Assembly (NCBI RefSeq): GCF_009727055.1
Contig: NC_052349.1
Location: 45,845,332 to 45,909,331 of the forward strand
Length of the DNA: 64,000 nt
Direction: 5' to 3'
From: Benincasa hispida
Lineage: Eukaryota; Streptophyta; Magnoliopsida; Cucurbitales; Cucurbitaceae
Below the pieces are notes generated by a model. That model had not been told where the DNA came from. It saw nothing but the letters and a program-made list of their open reading frames with translations, and did not search any database. Position numbers and translations under genes: made by a program. This document shows positions 1 through 12,636 of this stretch, piece by piece; the first letter of the stretch is position 1; each line of letters starts with the position of its first letter.

Positions 1-257
1 AAAATTTTTCTTTCATAAAATAAAATAAAATATTTATGGTCTGCACAAAAAATTACTATATCAGTAAAAGTACAAGATATCCAACATGTAAAGAAGTCAA
101 GACTAGGAAACTTACATCGCACTCAACCCACAAACTCAGGGAAATCAATTCCTTGAAGAATTGCTTGGCAAGTGGTTTAAGGGAGTTCTCTCGAACCTAT
201 ATTACTCATCAAGAAATATAAAAATATAAACAAAGATTACTGATCAATAAATTACTC
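1..257 (-). other. Probable intron or 3' region of the DUF1985 pseudogene
   Basis: This AT-rich stretch follows the GTGAGT donor on the minus strand. No reading frame or recognisable domain is visible, so it is best taken as the next intron of the decayed gene, which then leaves the window. Confidence 0.3.
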
Positions 258-2276
258 ACCAGTGTAACTCCTTCTGTTGTCGTTACAATCCCAGAAGTGT
301 CGGCCTCTAGGATGTCAGACATGTCGACCTCTGTATATGGCATGGTGAGTAAGGTAGACATGTCGGGCTCTGTTTGTGGGATGTCGGCCTCTATAAGTTC
401 GACGTCAGTTCGTGATGTTGTGATGGTATCGGGCTCTAGAGGGGGGATGGGAGTAGGTGAAGTGGTAGTATTTTGAGGCTCTATAGGGCAATGGGAGTAT
501 CAGAGACAGTCACGTTATTGGTATCGGGATCCCGAGATGGGATGGGTGACCTTATCTCCTCATTCACCATGGAACCCTTCAATTAGTAAAGTAAAATGAT
601 GAGTTCACGAACACGTAAAGACATAAAATGATAGTAAATGCAAACCTTGCACATAGAGTGCAACAGTGACAGGATGGCCGACAATTGTCCTTTCATGTCT
701 GTCATGTTTTCCTCCATATTGGATACACGACTATCTAAACCCAATATACGACCATCCAACCTCGATAGTGAACTATAAATGGTCCGCAGATACGAATAAA
801 TAGAATCGTCGGGATTGGCTCCCTCTCTGCGGTGGGCATCACACTCCGGACACTTCTCATTCACAGATTACTCTCTATGAGAGTCCGCAAGATGGACATC
901 AGGTGGGTTCAACTCGTCCTCATCCGTGTAATCCTCCACCACGTCATGTGGACATATCATCACTAGATGTGTATGTCCCTCCTTCCCTCCTTCCACATTC
1001 AGCATCCTCGTGCTTAGAATGCTCGTGTTCATCCCTTCCCTCCACCCTAATAACTTTATCATTGTCATCTCCACGATGATTGTCACCGTTACTTTCACTT
1101 TCAGAACTACCCCCATCACTAGTCGACCTATTGCCACTTTCACCGCTATCATCATCCACACCTAGATCAAAAATAGGTCGTTTGTCCACTGGGGTATCCT
1201 GAAACTCCCTCTCAGCGTTTGTCATGACAGTACCCTCTTTAACCTTGATTTGCATTAACAACCCAGTAAACTAGTTAGTGTCAATTTAACAACCAGATAA
1301 ACATATTATACATAGAGTAAACATACATTGTTAGACTCGAATATCTCTCTTTCGAGTACTTTGAAGGACACTGAGTGTGAGCATGACTATCGTAATATAC
1401 GGGGCAAAGCCACCTTGCTCTTTCGCTCTGCAAAGTTCCTAGTTATTGATGCAGCCAGGATCTCGTACGTATGGACCTAAATAAAATCGAACATATATAA
1501 GAACAATAGTAATGTTAAATCAAACAACATGATTTTATGTTAAGCAAATTTATTTGGAACGCTTGTGGAAATCCCCGCAAAGAGTACTTCACAATGTAAT
1601 TTTTATTTCCTTTCACCTTCGTCTTGTATAGATTGCTCTTATCATTCAACACAGTCTTTAGGGCATCCAGTGTCCTCTCCCAAATAATGGTACCCCAATC
1701 ACGACTGTTGTAGTACTCTAAGTTTTGAATGTCCTTAAAACGTTTGAGGTCCACTGCATTTTTCTGTTTGTTTTTTTTTTTCCATCATTGCAACCTCAGT
1801 ATAGTAGACTACTGTGATCTTCATAGCATCCTTATCATTTTCAAACTCCAACTCCTTGTATTTTTCTTCAAGTAGACGGACATGTAAGGTGTCCTTTGTC
1901 ACTCGATTACCAAAATATTTGATTGCAAGTTCATACGAGGATTGCTCATTCTGATCAACTTGTGTTGGGGATCGCCACAAACCAGTCATCAACAAAAAAT
2001 CATCCTTCGAAAAAGTGACGACCTTTCCACAAACAGAGAATGACATTGAGTCAGTTCTCGTGCTTTCACTTCTCTCAGCAACATATGATGGATAATTAGG
2101 CTGGTAAACACCATGTCAACATCTACAAATCGCCTAAAAACTGTTCTCTTGAACATGTCAAACTGCCTTGGCATAAGCTTTTCCTTCACAATCTTGTTTG
2201 CATTAGCAATGTGGGCCATGCTTGTTACTTGACCGGGAAATCGGTCTGCTACGGGTATTCTGAAACGTGTTGCCAT
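258..2276 (-). pseudogene. DUF1985 (Ulp1-protease-type) gene of a Mutator-like element, decayed
   Basis: Read on the minus strand, 2276 to about 1540 encodes a DUF1985-like domain: MATRFRIP start, the segment FSVCGKVVTFSKDD then LMTGLWRSP, and later SLRGFPQAFQ. A further exon at 1476-1327 (acceptor TTTAG, donor GTATGT) gives HTYEILAAS and SHSVSFKVLERE, with a TAG where the family has Trp. Downstream are an acidic Ser/Asp-rich linker (about 1261-880), a short coiled-coil stretch (864-643) and an exon ending at a GTGAGT donor at 258. Frameshifts are visible near 2065, in the poly-T run near 1775, and near 490. In plants DUF1985 is usually fused to a Ulp1-like cysteine protease and often rides in Mutator-like elements. 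The protease part would lie left of the window or is lost. I call it a mobile-element pseudogene, not a host gene. Confidence 0.65.
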
Positions 2277-2364
2277 CTTAAATCACTCCTGGATGAAATA
2301 AAGATTCAATCAGTAAACTCCCTCAGAAAAAAAAATTGTAAAAAAGCATCCTGTTTAAATCTTG

Positions 2365-2515
2365 CTGGATTCGCTCTCATTGGCACCGCTCTTGCTGGAT
2401 TCGCTCTCGGTTGCATCGCTCTCTCCAGTATCGCTCTCTCTAGTGTCGCTCTCTCCGGTTATCGCTCTCTCTGATATCGCTCTCTCTGATGTCGCTCTCT
2501 CTAGTAACTCTCACT
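2365..2515. repeat. TCGCTCTCTCT-type tandem array
   Basis: About ten degenerate units of 12 to 18 bp built on TCGCTCTCTCTxGT follow one another just upstream of the DUF1985 gene start. The Ser/Leu-rich frames across it are translations of the repeat and not genes. Confidence 0.75.
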
Positions 2516-2800
2516 TATCTCGCTCACATTCTCTTCTTTTACTCGTCTTCAACCATAGAACACATCGAAAACCAGAAAAAAAAAACCATAGGTTCAAAGT
2601 ATTTTTAAACTCCAGAACGACCCACCCTTTCTGGTGTCGCTCGCTCTCTCTAGTATCGCTCTACTGATTTTACTCTCATTTATTTCGCTCACAAACTCTT
2701 TCTTATTCATCTTCAACCACAGAACACATCGAAAACCAAAAAAAAAAAAAAAAAAAACCATAGATTCACAATATTTCTAAACCCAGAACGACCCACAAAA
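2515..2800. repeat. Imperfect tandem duplication of about 145 bp
   Basis: The segment running from CTCGCTCACA through CTTCAACCA, GAACACATCGAAAACCA, a poly-A run and CCAGAACGACCC occurs at about 2519-2627 and again at about 2675-2795. The copies differ by a longer A-tract and scattered substitutions. Confidence 0.7.
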
Positions 2801-3019
2801 GCCCCATTACCGATCAGTTTAAGACATTTTCAAGCACAGATTGAAAGATTTACCGATCAGATTCGATTTTTCGGCGGCAGTGGAATCGTTTGCAAGTCGA
2901 AATGATGGATTCTAAAGAGTTTTTAGTTTATGAGCGATACGAAGCCGTTAGCCTTGGGAAATTTGAATGAAGAGTTTTTAGTTTTGGTTGGTTTTCAGTA
3001 AAAAGATAAGAAGACGAAG

Positions 3020-3185
3020 AGGTAAGGGCAATTTACATAATTTGGTATGGCGATGATTTCAGCAGAGGGTCAATTGACATTATTTTTAAAAAATGGGTCA
3101 TTTGACATTTTGGAGCAAAAAAATGGGTCATTCGTACAAAATTTCCCCCAATTTTTGGGTCATCCGTACAAATTTCCCCAATTTA
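3020..3185. repeat. GGGTCATxxGTACAAATTTCCCC repeated block, possible element end
   Basis: Three spaced copies of GGGTCATT or GGGTCATC, two of them followed by CGTACAAATTTCCCC-like sequence, lie upstream of the DUF1985 gene. The position would suit the terminal region of a Mutator-like element, but I cannot show the partner end. Confidence 0.35.
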
Positions 3186-3299
3186 AGGAGGATTATTAAA
3201 GAGTGTGATTGGCAAAGAGGAAAAACCTTTGAGTTGGAGAATCCCACATTGGAGAACATTGAAAAGGGTACCCAAATTTTGAAGGGAGGGAGTGAGTGA

Positions 3300-5160
3300 G
3301 TGAGGAGATAGGAAAAAATATTATAAATAGAAAAATCCTAAAATTATAGAATTTTTTTGTTATAAAGTATAAACATTTTTTTTAATATTTTTTTATATTT
3401 AAAAAGACTCCAAAAATTTTATTTTAACCAAATTCATTAAAAAAAATCCATCTTTTTAGCTTAGTCATTAAAATTTGCCACATCGATTGAGTCTAGTCAT
3501 TTAGATACTTCCACGTCATTATTTTTATCAGTCAACTAACTGTCAAAGGATGTCAGGGACTATTTAGAACATTTTTCTAAACCTTAGGGACTGAAAGTAT
3601 CACTTTTGAAATCTCATGGACTAAATAGACACTAACTCTAATCCTCAGGGACCAAAATTGTATTTTGCCCTAATATTTTTAGCCTTACAAAAAAAAAACA
3701 ATTTAAATAGATATCTCTCTCTCTCTTTTTTTTTAATCATATAGATACTCTCATTTTTCTTTCATTTGTCTAATTCTTACACAAAATTTCTCATGACAAA
3801 ATATAAACTAGAATTTGAAGTTAAAGCATAAAATCTCAAAAAATTAACAAAATTCTGAAATCAAAACTTTCCCTTAAAATTAAACATATTTAGTTATTAA
3901 CACACAATCAACTACTAACGTACAATAACAAATGTTGAATAGTTAACAAAAATGAGAGTAAGAATGGAGAAAAGAACAAAAAAAAATAGTGAAGCATTAG
4001 GTCATAGATTGAAGTAGAAGAGAAAGATGGGAAACTATAAGAGCATTTTTTTTAAAGGCAAGGATATTAATAGAACTTTTAAAAGTTTAGAGGTATTTTT
4101 ACAATGAGATATTCATATATTAACCGTAAGAATATTTTTTAACTTTTCTTTAAATTTAAAGGTATTTTTGAAATTTCATTTTTGAAACAAAAGGTTTTTA
4201 TCCAAAACTAAATGTAAGAGTATATTTTTTTAAAATTTTAAGTTAAAGGTATATGCTTTTACAATATTGTACAAAACCTCCGCTTTTTCCCACAAAAAAC
4301 GTGTTGCCTATTCTTGACGTTTTTCCCTTCTCTCCTTTCAATTTGACTATAGAAATGTATCATAGTAACTCAATTTTGTTATAGTGTACTTTTTAAACTT
4401 TTGAAATACAAAGTTTATGAGCATTTTTTAAAAATATAATTTAGACTTTCATTTATAAAGCAGTAATTAAGACAACTTTGAACAATAAATTATCAAGAGG
4501 GTTCGACACAATACCAAAAGTTAATTGATATCTTTGATATCTTTTATAAATACCTATATAAATCATAAAATTATCATCTGTAAATTCCAATTTGAAGGTA
4601 TATAATAATAAAAGCTATAATATAATTGTTAATTTAAATACATTTTTTTAAAAAGCTATATAGAAATATCCATCAATATCCATGAAACAAAAATGTTGAT
4701 ATTGGTATCACATCAATATTTCTAAATTTTAAATTTTAGAATGTGTTTATACCTGCCAAAGACTTCTTTTTTCTTAGCATCTAATATACTTTTGCAAATG
4801 TTTTAGTTTGTAAAACAAGTTTAGTAAAACAAGTTTTTTTATTTCTAACCAAAAATATGCAAAAAAAAAAACTTCAGTCAATTGGTTAAAGATTGTTTTA
4901 ACGAAGAGGTCATTAGTCCGAATATCCATATTATGAGTCAATGACGTTTATTTACTGCCATCTCCAAAACGTCAGTAATATTAAAACATTTTCCAAATTT
5001 ATCCCACAAATTATAAGTCTGACTCAAAATACATTCAAGAAATGCAATAAAATAGGAAGGAAAACAAAATATTTTGCACAAAGGGGGCGGAGGGGAGAGA
5101 AAGTTGAAGAGAAAATATCTGTTGTCCTGTCTGCTGCTAGCCATGGGCCCAACCAATTAT
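3300..5160. other. AT-rich intergenic region without a gene
   Basis: No coding frame holds up on either strand. At 3540-3670 there is a decayed block of spaced phrases (GGGACTATTTAGAAC, GGGACTGAAAGTATC, CTCAGGGACCAAAATTGTA), a pattern common at old retroelement or LINE remnants in plants. The rest is AT-rich sequence with homopolymer runs. Confidence 0.5.
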
Positions 5161-5171
5161 GAAAGTAGAAA

Positions 5172-7040
5172 ATGGCCACAAATGAAAAGAACTTATCTCT
5201 GAATTTCAGTCCTCGAGTCCCCCAATCCCAAAGCCTGGTTAGTTCAAACACATGCTTGATGCTAGCCATTGATATAAGCACCCAGCCATGGCTTCTTCCC
5301 AATCTCTGTTCATGTTCAGGCAAAGCAAAGCTGCTCCGGAGACGAGCTTCAAAAACCATTGTCAATCTGAAAGAAAATGGCCAAACAAACCAAGAATGCA
5401 CAACAGCCGCAGGCAATATCAGACGCCAGGTTCTTACCCCACAAGAAAGAATTAAGCTTAATGCTTACCCGGATCGAGAATTCTATGCTTTTCCACGCTT
5501 CGTTACTCATGTTGATGATGGCTTCATCTCAACATTAACCAATTTGTATCGGGAAAGGCTGCAACCGGGTAGTGAAGTCCTTGACTTGATGAGCTCTTGG
5601 GTTAGCCATCTCCCAAAAGAAGTTAAGTATAAAAGAGTGGTTGGACATGGCCTAAATGCTCAGGAACTTGCCAGAAACTCCCAACTTGATTACTTCTTTG
5701 TCAAGGATCTTAATGAAGATCAGAAGCTAGAGTTGGAGAGTTGCAGTATTGATGCAGTTGTGTGCACTGTCAGTGTGCAGTACCTTCAACAGCCTGAGAA
5801 GGTTGTCAAGTCCTTTCCATTCTATGTTACTGCATATTATTTCCATATTTTTAGACTAACCGAACAAGAATGAAGCAGATTTAGGACATGTTTAAATCGA
5901 CTAGAGAAAAAAATATTTTTCAAAAAAATCATTATTATTTAAATTCTTAAGATAAAAACCGTTTAAAATACACTTTGAAAGGTGTTTCAAAAACTATTTT
6001 GAGTGGTTGCCAAACACTTCAATTTTTTTTCAAAATGACTTATTTTATAGAAACACTTGAAAAGTTAAACCAAACACACACTTAGTCAATCCCCATATAT
6101 TATTGGCATTTATGGTTCACCTGATACATATTATTTTATAGATCAGAAGTACTAATTTAGCATTCTCTCATTCTTCTAGGTAAGCATTTAAATTTTAAAT
6201 TTTCTCCAATTTTGAACACTTAAAAAAAACAATCTCCTCTACCAACATTTTGCTCAGGAGGAACATACGAATTTTTAGGGGGTTGAAAAGTAAGTTTTAA
6301 ATAGGGGTTCCAATTCGTCTCTGAACCTAAGCCTTCAGCTGGGAGATTATTAAAATCTCTTATTCTCAGTAATTGGAGCACCTTTTTGTGACTTCCTGTT
6401 CTTTTAGTTAGTCTCCCATGTGCACTCTTTCTGGTTTCTCGTAGAAGTAGAAAATAGAAGCAAAACATGAGCCTAACTCAGCAATTGAAGCATCTACTCC
6501 TTGAGGTTGGAGGCTCAAAGTCCCACTCCCACCCCCACATTTTTCATAAAAAGTAGAAAATAGAAAACCATGGGGGCAATCCAGAATAATTATAACATTC
6601 ACGGTCACTATTAGCAGGCAATCCAGGATAATTATAACATTCTAACAATCATAAGCAAAGTTAACTTTATAAAAATGGAAGACCTAACCAGTAAATATTC
6701 ATTGTAGGTGTTTGCTGAGGTGTTCAGGGTGCTGAAGCCAGGAGGAGTGTTCATCATCAGCTTTAGCAACAGAATGTTCTATGAGAAAGCTGTGAGTGCA
6801 TGGAGAGATGGGTCTGCATACAGTAGACTACAATTAGTAGTCCAATATTTCCAATGCATTGAAGGATTTACACAACCAGAAATTATTAGAAAGATACCTG
6901 CTTCAACTGGCACTGCAGAAGATAACTCACCATTCAGTTGGATTTTGAGGCTGCTGGGCTTGCTGTCAGGCTCAGACCCTTTCTATGCAGTGTTAGCTCA
7001 CAAAAATTTCAAGCCTGTATATACAACTGAAAATATTTGA
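5172..7040 (+). CDS. SAM-dependent methyltransferase-like protein, probably plastid-targeted
   Basis: Two exons, 5172-5801 and 6708-7040, join in phase 0 to give 320 residues. The donor is AAG/GTTGTC and the acceptor TTGTAG/GTG, so QQPEK runs into VFAEVFRVLKPGG without a break. The N-terminal 75 or so residues are Ser-, Arg- and Lys-rich with few acids, as in a chloroplast transit peptide. The fold of class I methyltransferases is recognisable: VLDLMSSWVSHLP in the motif I position (without the usual GxGxG glycines), then SIDAVVCTVSVQYL, then VLKPGG. The substrate cannot be told; the lack of the glycine loop leaves activity open. The first ATG fits because it precedes the basic leader directly. 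The gene converges on the NET gene, whose stop lies 822 bp away. Confidence 0.8.
5802..6707 (+). other. Intron of the methyltransferase gene, with a MITE-like insertion
   Basis: The 906-bp intron has GT and AG ends. At about 5880-6083 it contains a segment that starts TTTAGGACATGTTTAAATC and ends CCAAACACACACTTAG, imperfectly inverted ends typical of short hAT-type elements. A 25-bp phrase, GCAATCCAG(A/G)ATAATTATAA with CATTC following, occurs twice at about 6576 and 6618. Confidence 0.55.
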
Positions 7041-7861
7041 TCCTTCCCTTGGGAAAATACATAAACCACCGCATCACTGTATTTGTGCAAACATCAGAAT
7101 AATTTTTTTTAAGACTATAATTACAAAATAAATCTCTGTGATGTTCACTCCACCAAGAAGGCAATTCTGTATACCATACAAAAAATAATTCTCTGTAAAA
7201 ATCTTAAAAAATTCAAACGTTTCTCTCCTTCCAATAACTTAAAACCCTTATTGGATCTTGAAGTTCGTTTTGGGGTGAGCTAAGCCTTCTTAAGCCTCCT
7301 TGAGAGTAGACAGGGTTGAGCATGAATATAATGCAAAAATTAGGCCTCCCAAGCAGGGACAAAAAAGAGAGAGAGGAAAAAAAAAAGAAAAAGAAAAAGA
7401 AAAAAGAAGGTACTGTGTTGCTGATTTGAAAACAAATAAGACAATCTTCTGAAGCATAACTTCTGGAATTATAACTGCCACAGTTCGTATTCAAGTTCTT
7501 AAAAGTTGTAAAGAGTACAAAGCTAAATTCTGAATGATTTACAAATTTCAATTGAATTCTGGAGAATGTGGAATCCAATTGAGGGTAAAGGGAGGATTCA
7601 TCATCTGTCGAAAATGTTGGAACTGCAATCGTTTGAACAAAAAATGTGCTTTTAGCCTCAAAATCAACCAGATTTCAAGCGAAGAGATCACCAACCACCT
7701 CCAAAGCGTGGAAACAAAGAGGGATTTATGAACATTTTAACAAGGACTTTGAGAGCCTTCAAAACTTCTTAAAAGGAGAGCAAGAAGGCATTGTCTTCCT
7801 TCAAAAAGATTCTTGGACCCACAAAATCAAAAGATGAAGTTAGGTGGTAGTTGCTCAACAG
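7041..7861. other. Convergent intergenic region with two 3' UTRs
   Basis: The region lies between two stop codons that face each other. It holds an AAAAAG-rich run at 7378-7408 and no credible coding frame. The Phe-rich frames on the minus strand are readings of this A/G tract. Confidence 0.5.
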
Positions 7862-10800
7862 TTATCCTGATGCCAGCTTCTTTGCTTTCTCAACTGCTTT
7901 AACATAGTAATACAATCTCCAGAGAGTGGTGTTATTCTGCAAAATAAATAAACACATATACCCATTAAGATTCAGTCTATGGTTGCTATTCCATGCATTA
8001 ATTTGCTCTGTTTCACTTACCTCTTTATCCAAATCAATATGGATTCCATCAGACAAATCTGTTTCATCGGTACTATGTTGGATGACTATTTCTGCAACAC
8101 GGCCAAGATTTTCTGATGGAAGCTCTTGAACCAATTTCTGAAGCTGTTCCCTTTCCTTCAAAGTCATAGGCCTGAAATGAAAGCTGACAGTTAACTAGGC
8201 AGATAAAAAATAAAGAAAAATTAATGACTCAGTTTGGCAATTCATAGGTAGGCCGACGGATAAACAGTTGGTTCCTGGTTTCCATTTAAATATATATATA
8301 TATTTTTTTTTTAAAAAAAAATCTGTCCAAGTTGATACTTTTACAAAATTTCTGAACAGAAAAAAAATTTAACAGATCCACCACCAAAGTTTGTACATAA
8401 AAAAATGAACGAGAAAGGCGGCACAGTGATTGACTCCATTATTCGAGCACAATACATTCTCACAAGAGGAATAAAGGTAGGCTGGCTTCAAAGTTATGAG
8501 TAACATACTGGGTCAAGGCATGCTATGCCTAAATCTTCTGTTTTTTCCTCCTTCCCTCTCTCTCTATCTCTCTCTCTATAACTTAATGCCATACCTGCAA
8601 TTTGATAGTACAGAATCAAGAATTTCCTCAAGCTGTTGCTCCATGTGCCCTAGCTGACAACCCATTATTTGATGTTAATTAGCAGTTGAAGTCTAAAAAC
8701 GGCAGTGTAATAATAGTACTAAAACTGAATACATATTAGTTACATGATCCAATGGCATTCCGTATTACTGAAAGTAATTGGATGGGCATGCAACATAAGT
8801 CAAAGAAAAAAGGGACAATGGAAAATAGAATGTTACTGCTCCAGATAGATCATTTGAAAGTTCTGTCACTATGTCTTCGATCTGCTCGCCGTTGTTCTCT
8901 AGAAAAAACTGCAATTCATCATCTATCTGACATGAACGAAAGAAGGATAAGCAAAAATAACATAAAAATTGACGTCTGGACAAAACTAGACCATTTCCAT
9001 GCACTGATGCACTAACGAAATACACTTTAATTACCTAAAGAAAATTGAACAATTACATCAACTTACAACAAATTTTCTTCTTTCTTGGCACACAAGACAC
9101 GAAGTTTTGTCAAATTTGCTAAAAGCCAGAGATCTTTTCCATTGGCAACTAATTAAGTCCGGTTGAGGGGAGGAAGAAAACCATTTTCTTTCGTCCGATT
9201 AGTGGAAGATCATAATATGGAATCATGGGGTGCAGCGGCAGCCTGATTAACAAGATATTGAACAGCATGCAAAGGGGTTTCCAAAAATTTAACTAGAATG
9301 TTAGAACTTAGAAGCATGCAACCTCCCATCCCCGAAATGTCAGTCTTGAATTAAGGTGCTAACGATTCAAAATGAACGAAAGGAACTAAGAAATTGGCAT
9401 TTGAGAAAAAATCAACTTGCACATTTATAGATTGCATACCAAATGACCAAACCATAATTTCATATTAAAAACCTACTAGCTTTCTTTGCTTTTGAACACA
9501 CTATCCTAAACATTTAATATTATTAATTTAATGAAAAAAAGTCCTGAATATTTATTTAAATAACCAAGACAATACCCATGTTTTGGCTTCTCCCAAACAA
9601 ACTGCTCAATTCTCGTCATTAAAAATATTTGCACTTCAAACCTCACAATAACGTGACCAATCTATGACTCTAACTCAAACAAATAGTATGAATTTCAGCA
9701 TGAATCTAGATTTCACTTATTGAGTGAAAGGATATTTAGGGTCATCCAGAAAGATTCCATTCACCCAAGGTACCATAAGAAGATGGGGGAGCACATCAGT
9801 TCATGTTCACCATACTGTTAATTACTACCGTAAATCAAAATGCATATATAGATATTGAGCTTTACCACCAAAGTACACCCAAGATTAGAACAACCCTCAT
9901 GTGCAGGTAGACTGGTTGAAGAGGATAAGGATTTGAGTTTCTTACAAGAAGCTTGCTCCACATCATTCATAGCTATTTTTTCCACATTTTCCAAATTCTT
10001 TTTGGATCTCAAATATGACTTCAAGCACTGGGTAGATAGAGCAGGATCGAGCATCTGCAGCAGCGCAATAGTAACAATTGTAATTGGAAATCCATTCATT
10101 CAATTAAGTAACATTGTCATTTTGAGCTTTCATTGATTTTGAGAAATGAAAGAAAGAAAGAAAGAAAGAAAGAAAGAAATAGACGAAATCAACTAGAAAA
10201 ATATTTATATCTTTGGCAATTCTCCTTTCTTTACTCTCTTTTTTTTCCCCTTTCCTTTCTTTTTATGAGAAACATAGAATTCTTTCGTGATATGATGAAA
10301 TTACAAATTCGGGCAAACTCTGTGCCAAAGGAATTGCAAAAAACATTTCCATTGGGCAATAAGAGAAGTAAGACTATAAGAGCTAAAGAGGGGCTAAAAT
10401 TTACACCAAGAAAGTGCTATATAAGTTATGTGATTAAAGAACTTGTCAAAACCCATGGCCTTGTCACCAAAGATACAGCGAGTATGTTCCAGCCATATAT
10501 GGCCAAAAAAAGGGTCTGACGAAGCAAATTCAAATAATATCATTTTCTTTACCAAAAGGATGACCGTTGAAAACAACTTCAAGAATACTGATCATATCTA
10601 TCAGGATAGCAAGGTGCCAATTAAATTCTGAGAGAATAAATTTCCAGAATAATTTTGTAGTTCTGCTTTCATGTATAATGCTTTACCAACAAGTTTCTAT
10701 TTGTTTAACAACAGCTAAATTAAGTTCAAAACATAACCAAAAAGCTGAAGTTTACTCCACAATTCATAAAATTGTTATCAAATTATCAAGCAAATTACAA

Positions 10801-11116
10801 GCTTGGTGCAGGTTATACTCGAAAAACTGAAATTTTGTAACCCAATTATCTTTGCACATACCTCATTTACTTCTTTCGAAAGAATAGCCACACTCTGCCT
10901 GAGCAATGTCTTCAGCTTTTCTTTTTTAAAGTGAGACAAATTAGGTCCTATGGAATCACCAAATGGAGGTGAAGCTCCAGATATCTGTGAATCATGGGGA
11001 GGAGAAGGTAGATTATCCTCTTGAGATAACAAATCTATAACTTCCCGTTTGAAGTAACTGAAGGTATCAGGTCCGAGTTTATCTTGGTCAGCTGTATCAG
11101 ATTGATGCTTTGACAT
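7862..11116 (-). CDS. NET-domain protein without bromodomain (BET-related)
   Basis: Six exons on the minus strand: 11116-10862, 10054-9866, 8926-8837, 8653-8595, 8171-8021 and 7936-7862. Each has GT and AG ends, and phases agree, giving 272 residues. The C-terminal third is a NET (extra-terminal) domain: MTLKEREQLQKLVQELPSEN, then VAEIVIQHS, IHIDLDKE and TTLWRLYYYV. In BET proteins NET binds short basic peptides of chromatin partners. No bromodomain is seen in the upstream exons, which instead carry TFSYFKREVIDLL and LSHFKKEKLKTLLRQ, so this belongs to the plant NET-only group and a nuclear regulatory role is inferred. The start at MSKHQ is the first ATG giving a hydrophilic N-terminus; in-frame sequence above it runs into an intron acceptor at about 11150. 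The exon 2 end could be three bases shorter (9869). Confidence 0.8.
10147..10179. repeat. (AAAG)n microsatellite
   Basis: About eight AAAG units sit in the first coding intron of the NET gene. Confidence 0.9.
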
Positions 11117-12300
11117 AACAATGCAACACCAGAGTACCGCACAAGCACACTGCATTAAATTAGCTAATAGAGTTAAAATTCGAGAACTGAACTGCCCTTT
11201 CTTCAAGAAAGGAATCCACGAATTTCAAAGAAGGATAAGTAAAGATATCTTGGAAACCCAACAGCATCGCATGAAAATAACTTACATCACTTCTTGAAGT
11301 GACTACAAGAAAACAAACACAGATGGATTCCTTGGCTTTGATAACCACAAAGGGAATAGAAGCAGTAAATGCACTTTCAATCCACATTTCCACCAAGAAC
11401 AAGAAAGAAAGAAAAAATCGTCAAAATCAAACTCCTTATGAACTCACAATCGTGATTATCTTATTGACAAAATTCGGTAGAGCAAAAAAGCTAGATGTCC
11501 TTCTCTTCCTCGATCTGATGCCCTTAGGTCGATTCTCATCATTCATTCTAAACCCTTCTCCGCTTAAGGCACTCTGGGAAAGATCTTACTTGCCAACAGT
11601 TACTCTCACTCAAGTGAATGGGTTTCAAGAGCATTCCACCAGTTTTTGGACGGTTATCATCATACTATCATGCAAATAAATCCCCCTAAGTAGCAAGGGA
11701 GAGGGATATGGAGAGGATGAATCGAAGTCATAACTTATACCGTTCGAAAGGCGCTCCAGCCTTTATGGTTATGGATAAGGATAAACTAATGAAGTGTTCA
11801 ATTAAAGGCAACAAATCCCCGTAGCTCTAAGTGAGCAGAAGTGCACCATCGCCATCTCCGGGCATCAATATGTAAAAATCCAAACATCTCAGAAACGAAA
11901 AGTAATACTCATTCAACAAAAACAATTCAGTAAAATAATCTATCAAGCACTTAATCTTCGATGATTTCTTCAGTAAGTTAACCAGAAACAGAGAGCTATT
12001 GAATAGTAACAAAAACTCCTCAAATCCACAAAGGAACAGAAGCAAATCTCTCCCACCGGCCACCATATCTTCGCAGAAAGAGGACAAGACTGACGAACTT
12101 AAACCCATAAACGAAGAGGAAATTTTCCATTTCAGCAACAAAACAGATCAAAGTACGAGTAAGTTTCGATCAACCAGTTCAAAAATCATTTAAAAGTCCA
12201 AAAAGGAAATAGAGAGAGAGAAGAGAAGATTACGCTAGAGAGAAATGCGGGACGTTCGGACAGATTGAAACTTCAGATTCAGTGGAAATGGTAACGATTG
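11117..12300 (-). other. 5' UTR intron and promoter-side region of the NET gene
   Basis: On the minus strand an acceptor, TTAATGCAG, near 11151 opens the exon with the start codon. A likely donor, CTAGC/GTAATC, lies at 12233, so a non-coding first exon probably runs from about 12234 up to near 12300. I see no coding frame between. The exact transcription start is not visible. Confidence 0.45.
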
Positions 12301-12636
12301 CGCGAGTGGTCATGCTTATAAATTTCTAATTTCCAGCGCTTCGCGATTTTTGAACGATGAATTTATTCTTTTTATGTTTATTTTTCTTTTTGGCCCTTTT
12401 GAGAAAATTAGGGAAAATAGTACAAAATGACCAAAAAGCAACCACTTTTGACTTACCTCTTTCTAAAAATTTGTTTGTTAGTTATCCTTTTGATAGCCAA
12501 AAGGCAATTTTTATTTTCAATATTAAATGCTCTTTTCTCTTCATTATCTAACTCTCTTTTGCTCTTCTCTTTCAACACCAATAAATCGAAATCAAAGTCA
12601 TTTAAAATTAAAGATGTTTTAACATTTTGCTTACTT

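Noticed and set aside
2211..2667. Ser/Leu/Ala-rich frames on the plus strand
   Set aside because: They are translations of the TCGCTCTCTCT tandem array upstream of the DUF1985 gene.
7213..7578. Phe-rich minus-strand frames
   Set aside because: They read an A/G-rich run in the 3' flank between two convergent genes.
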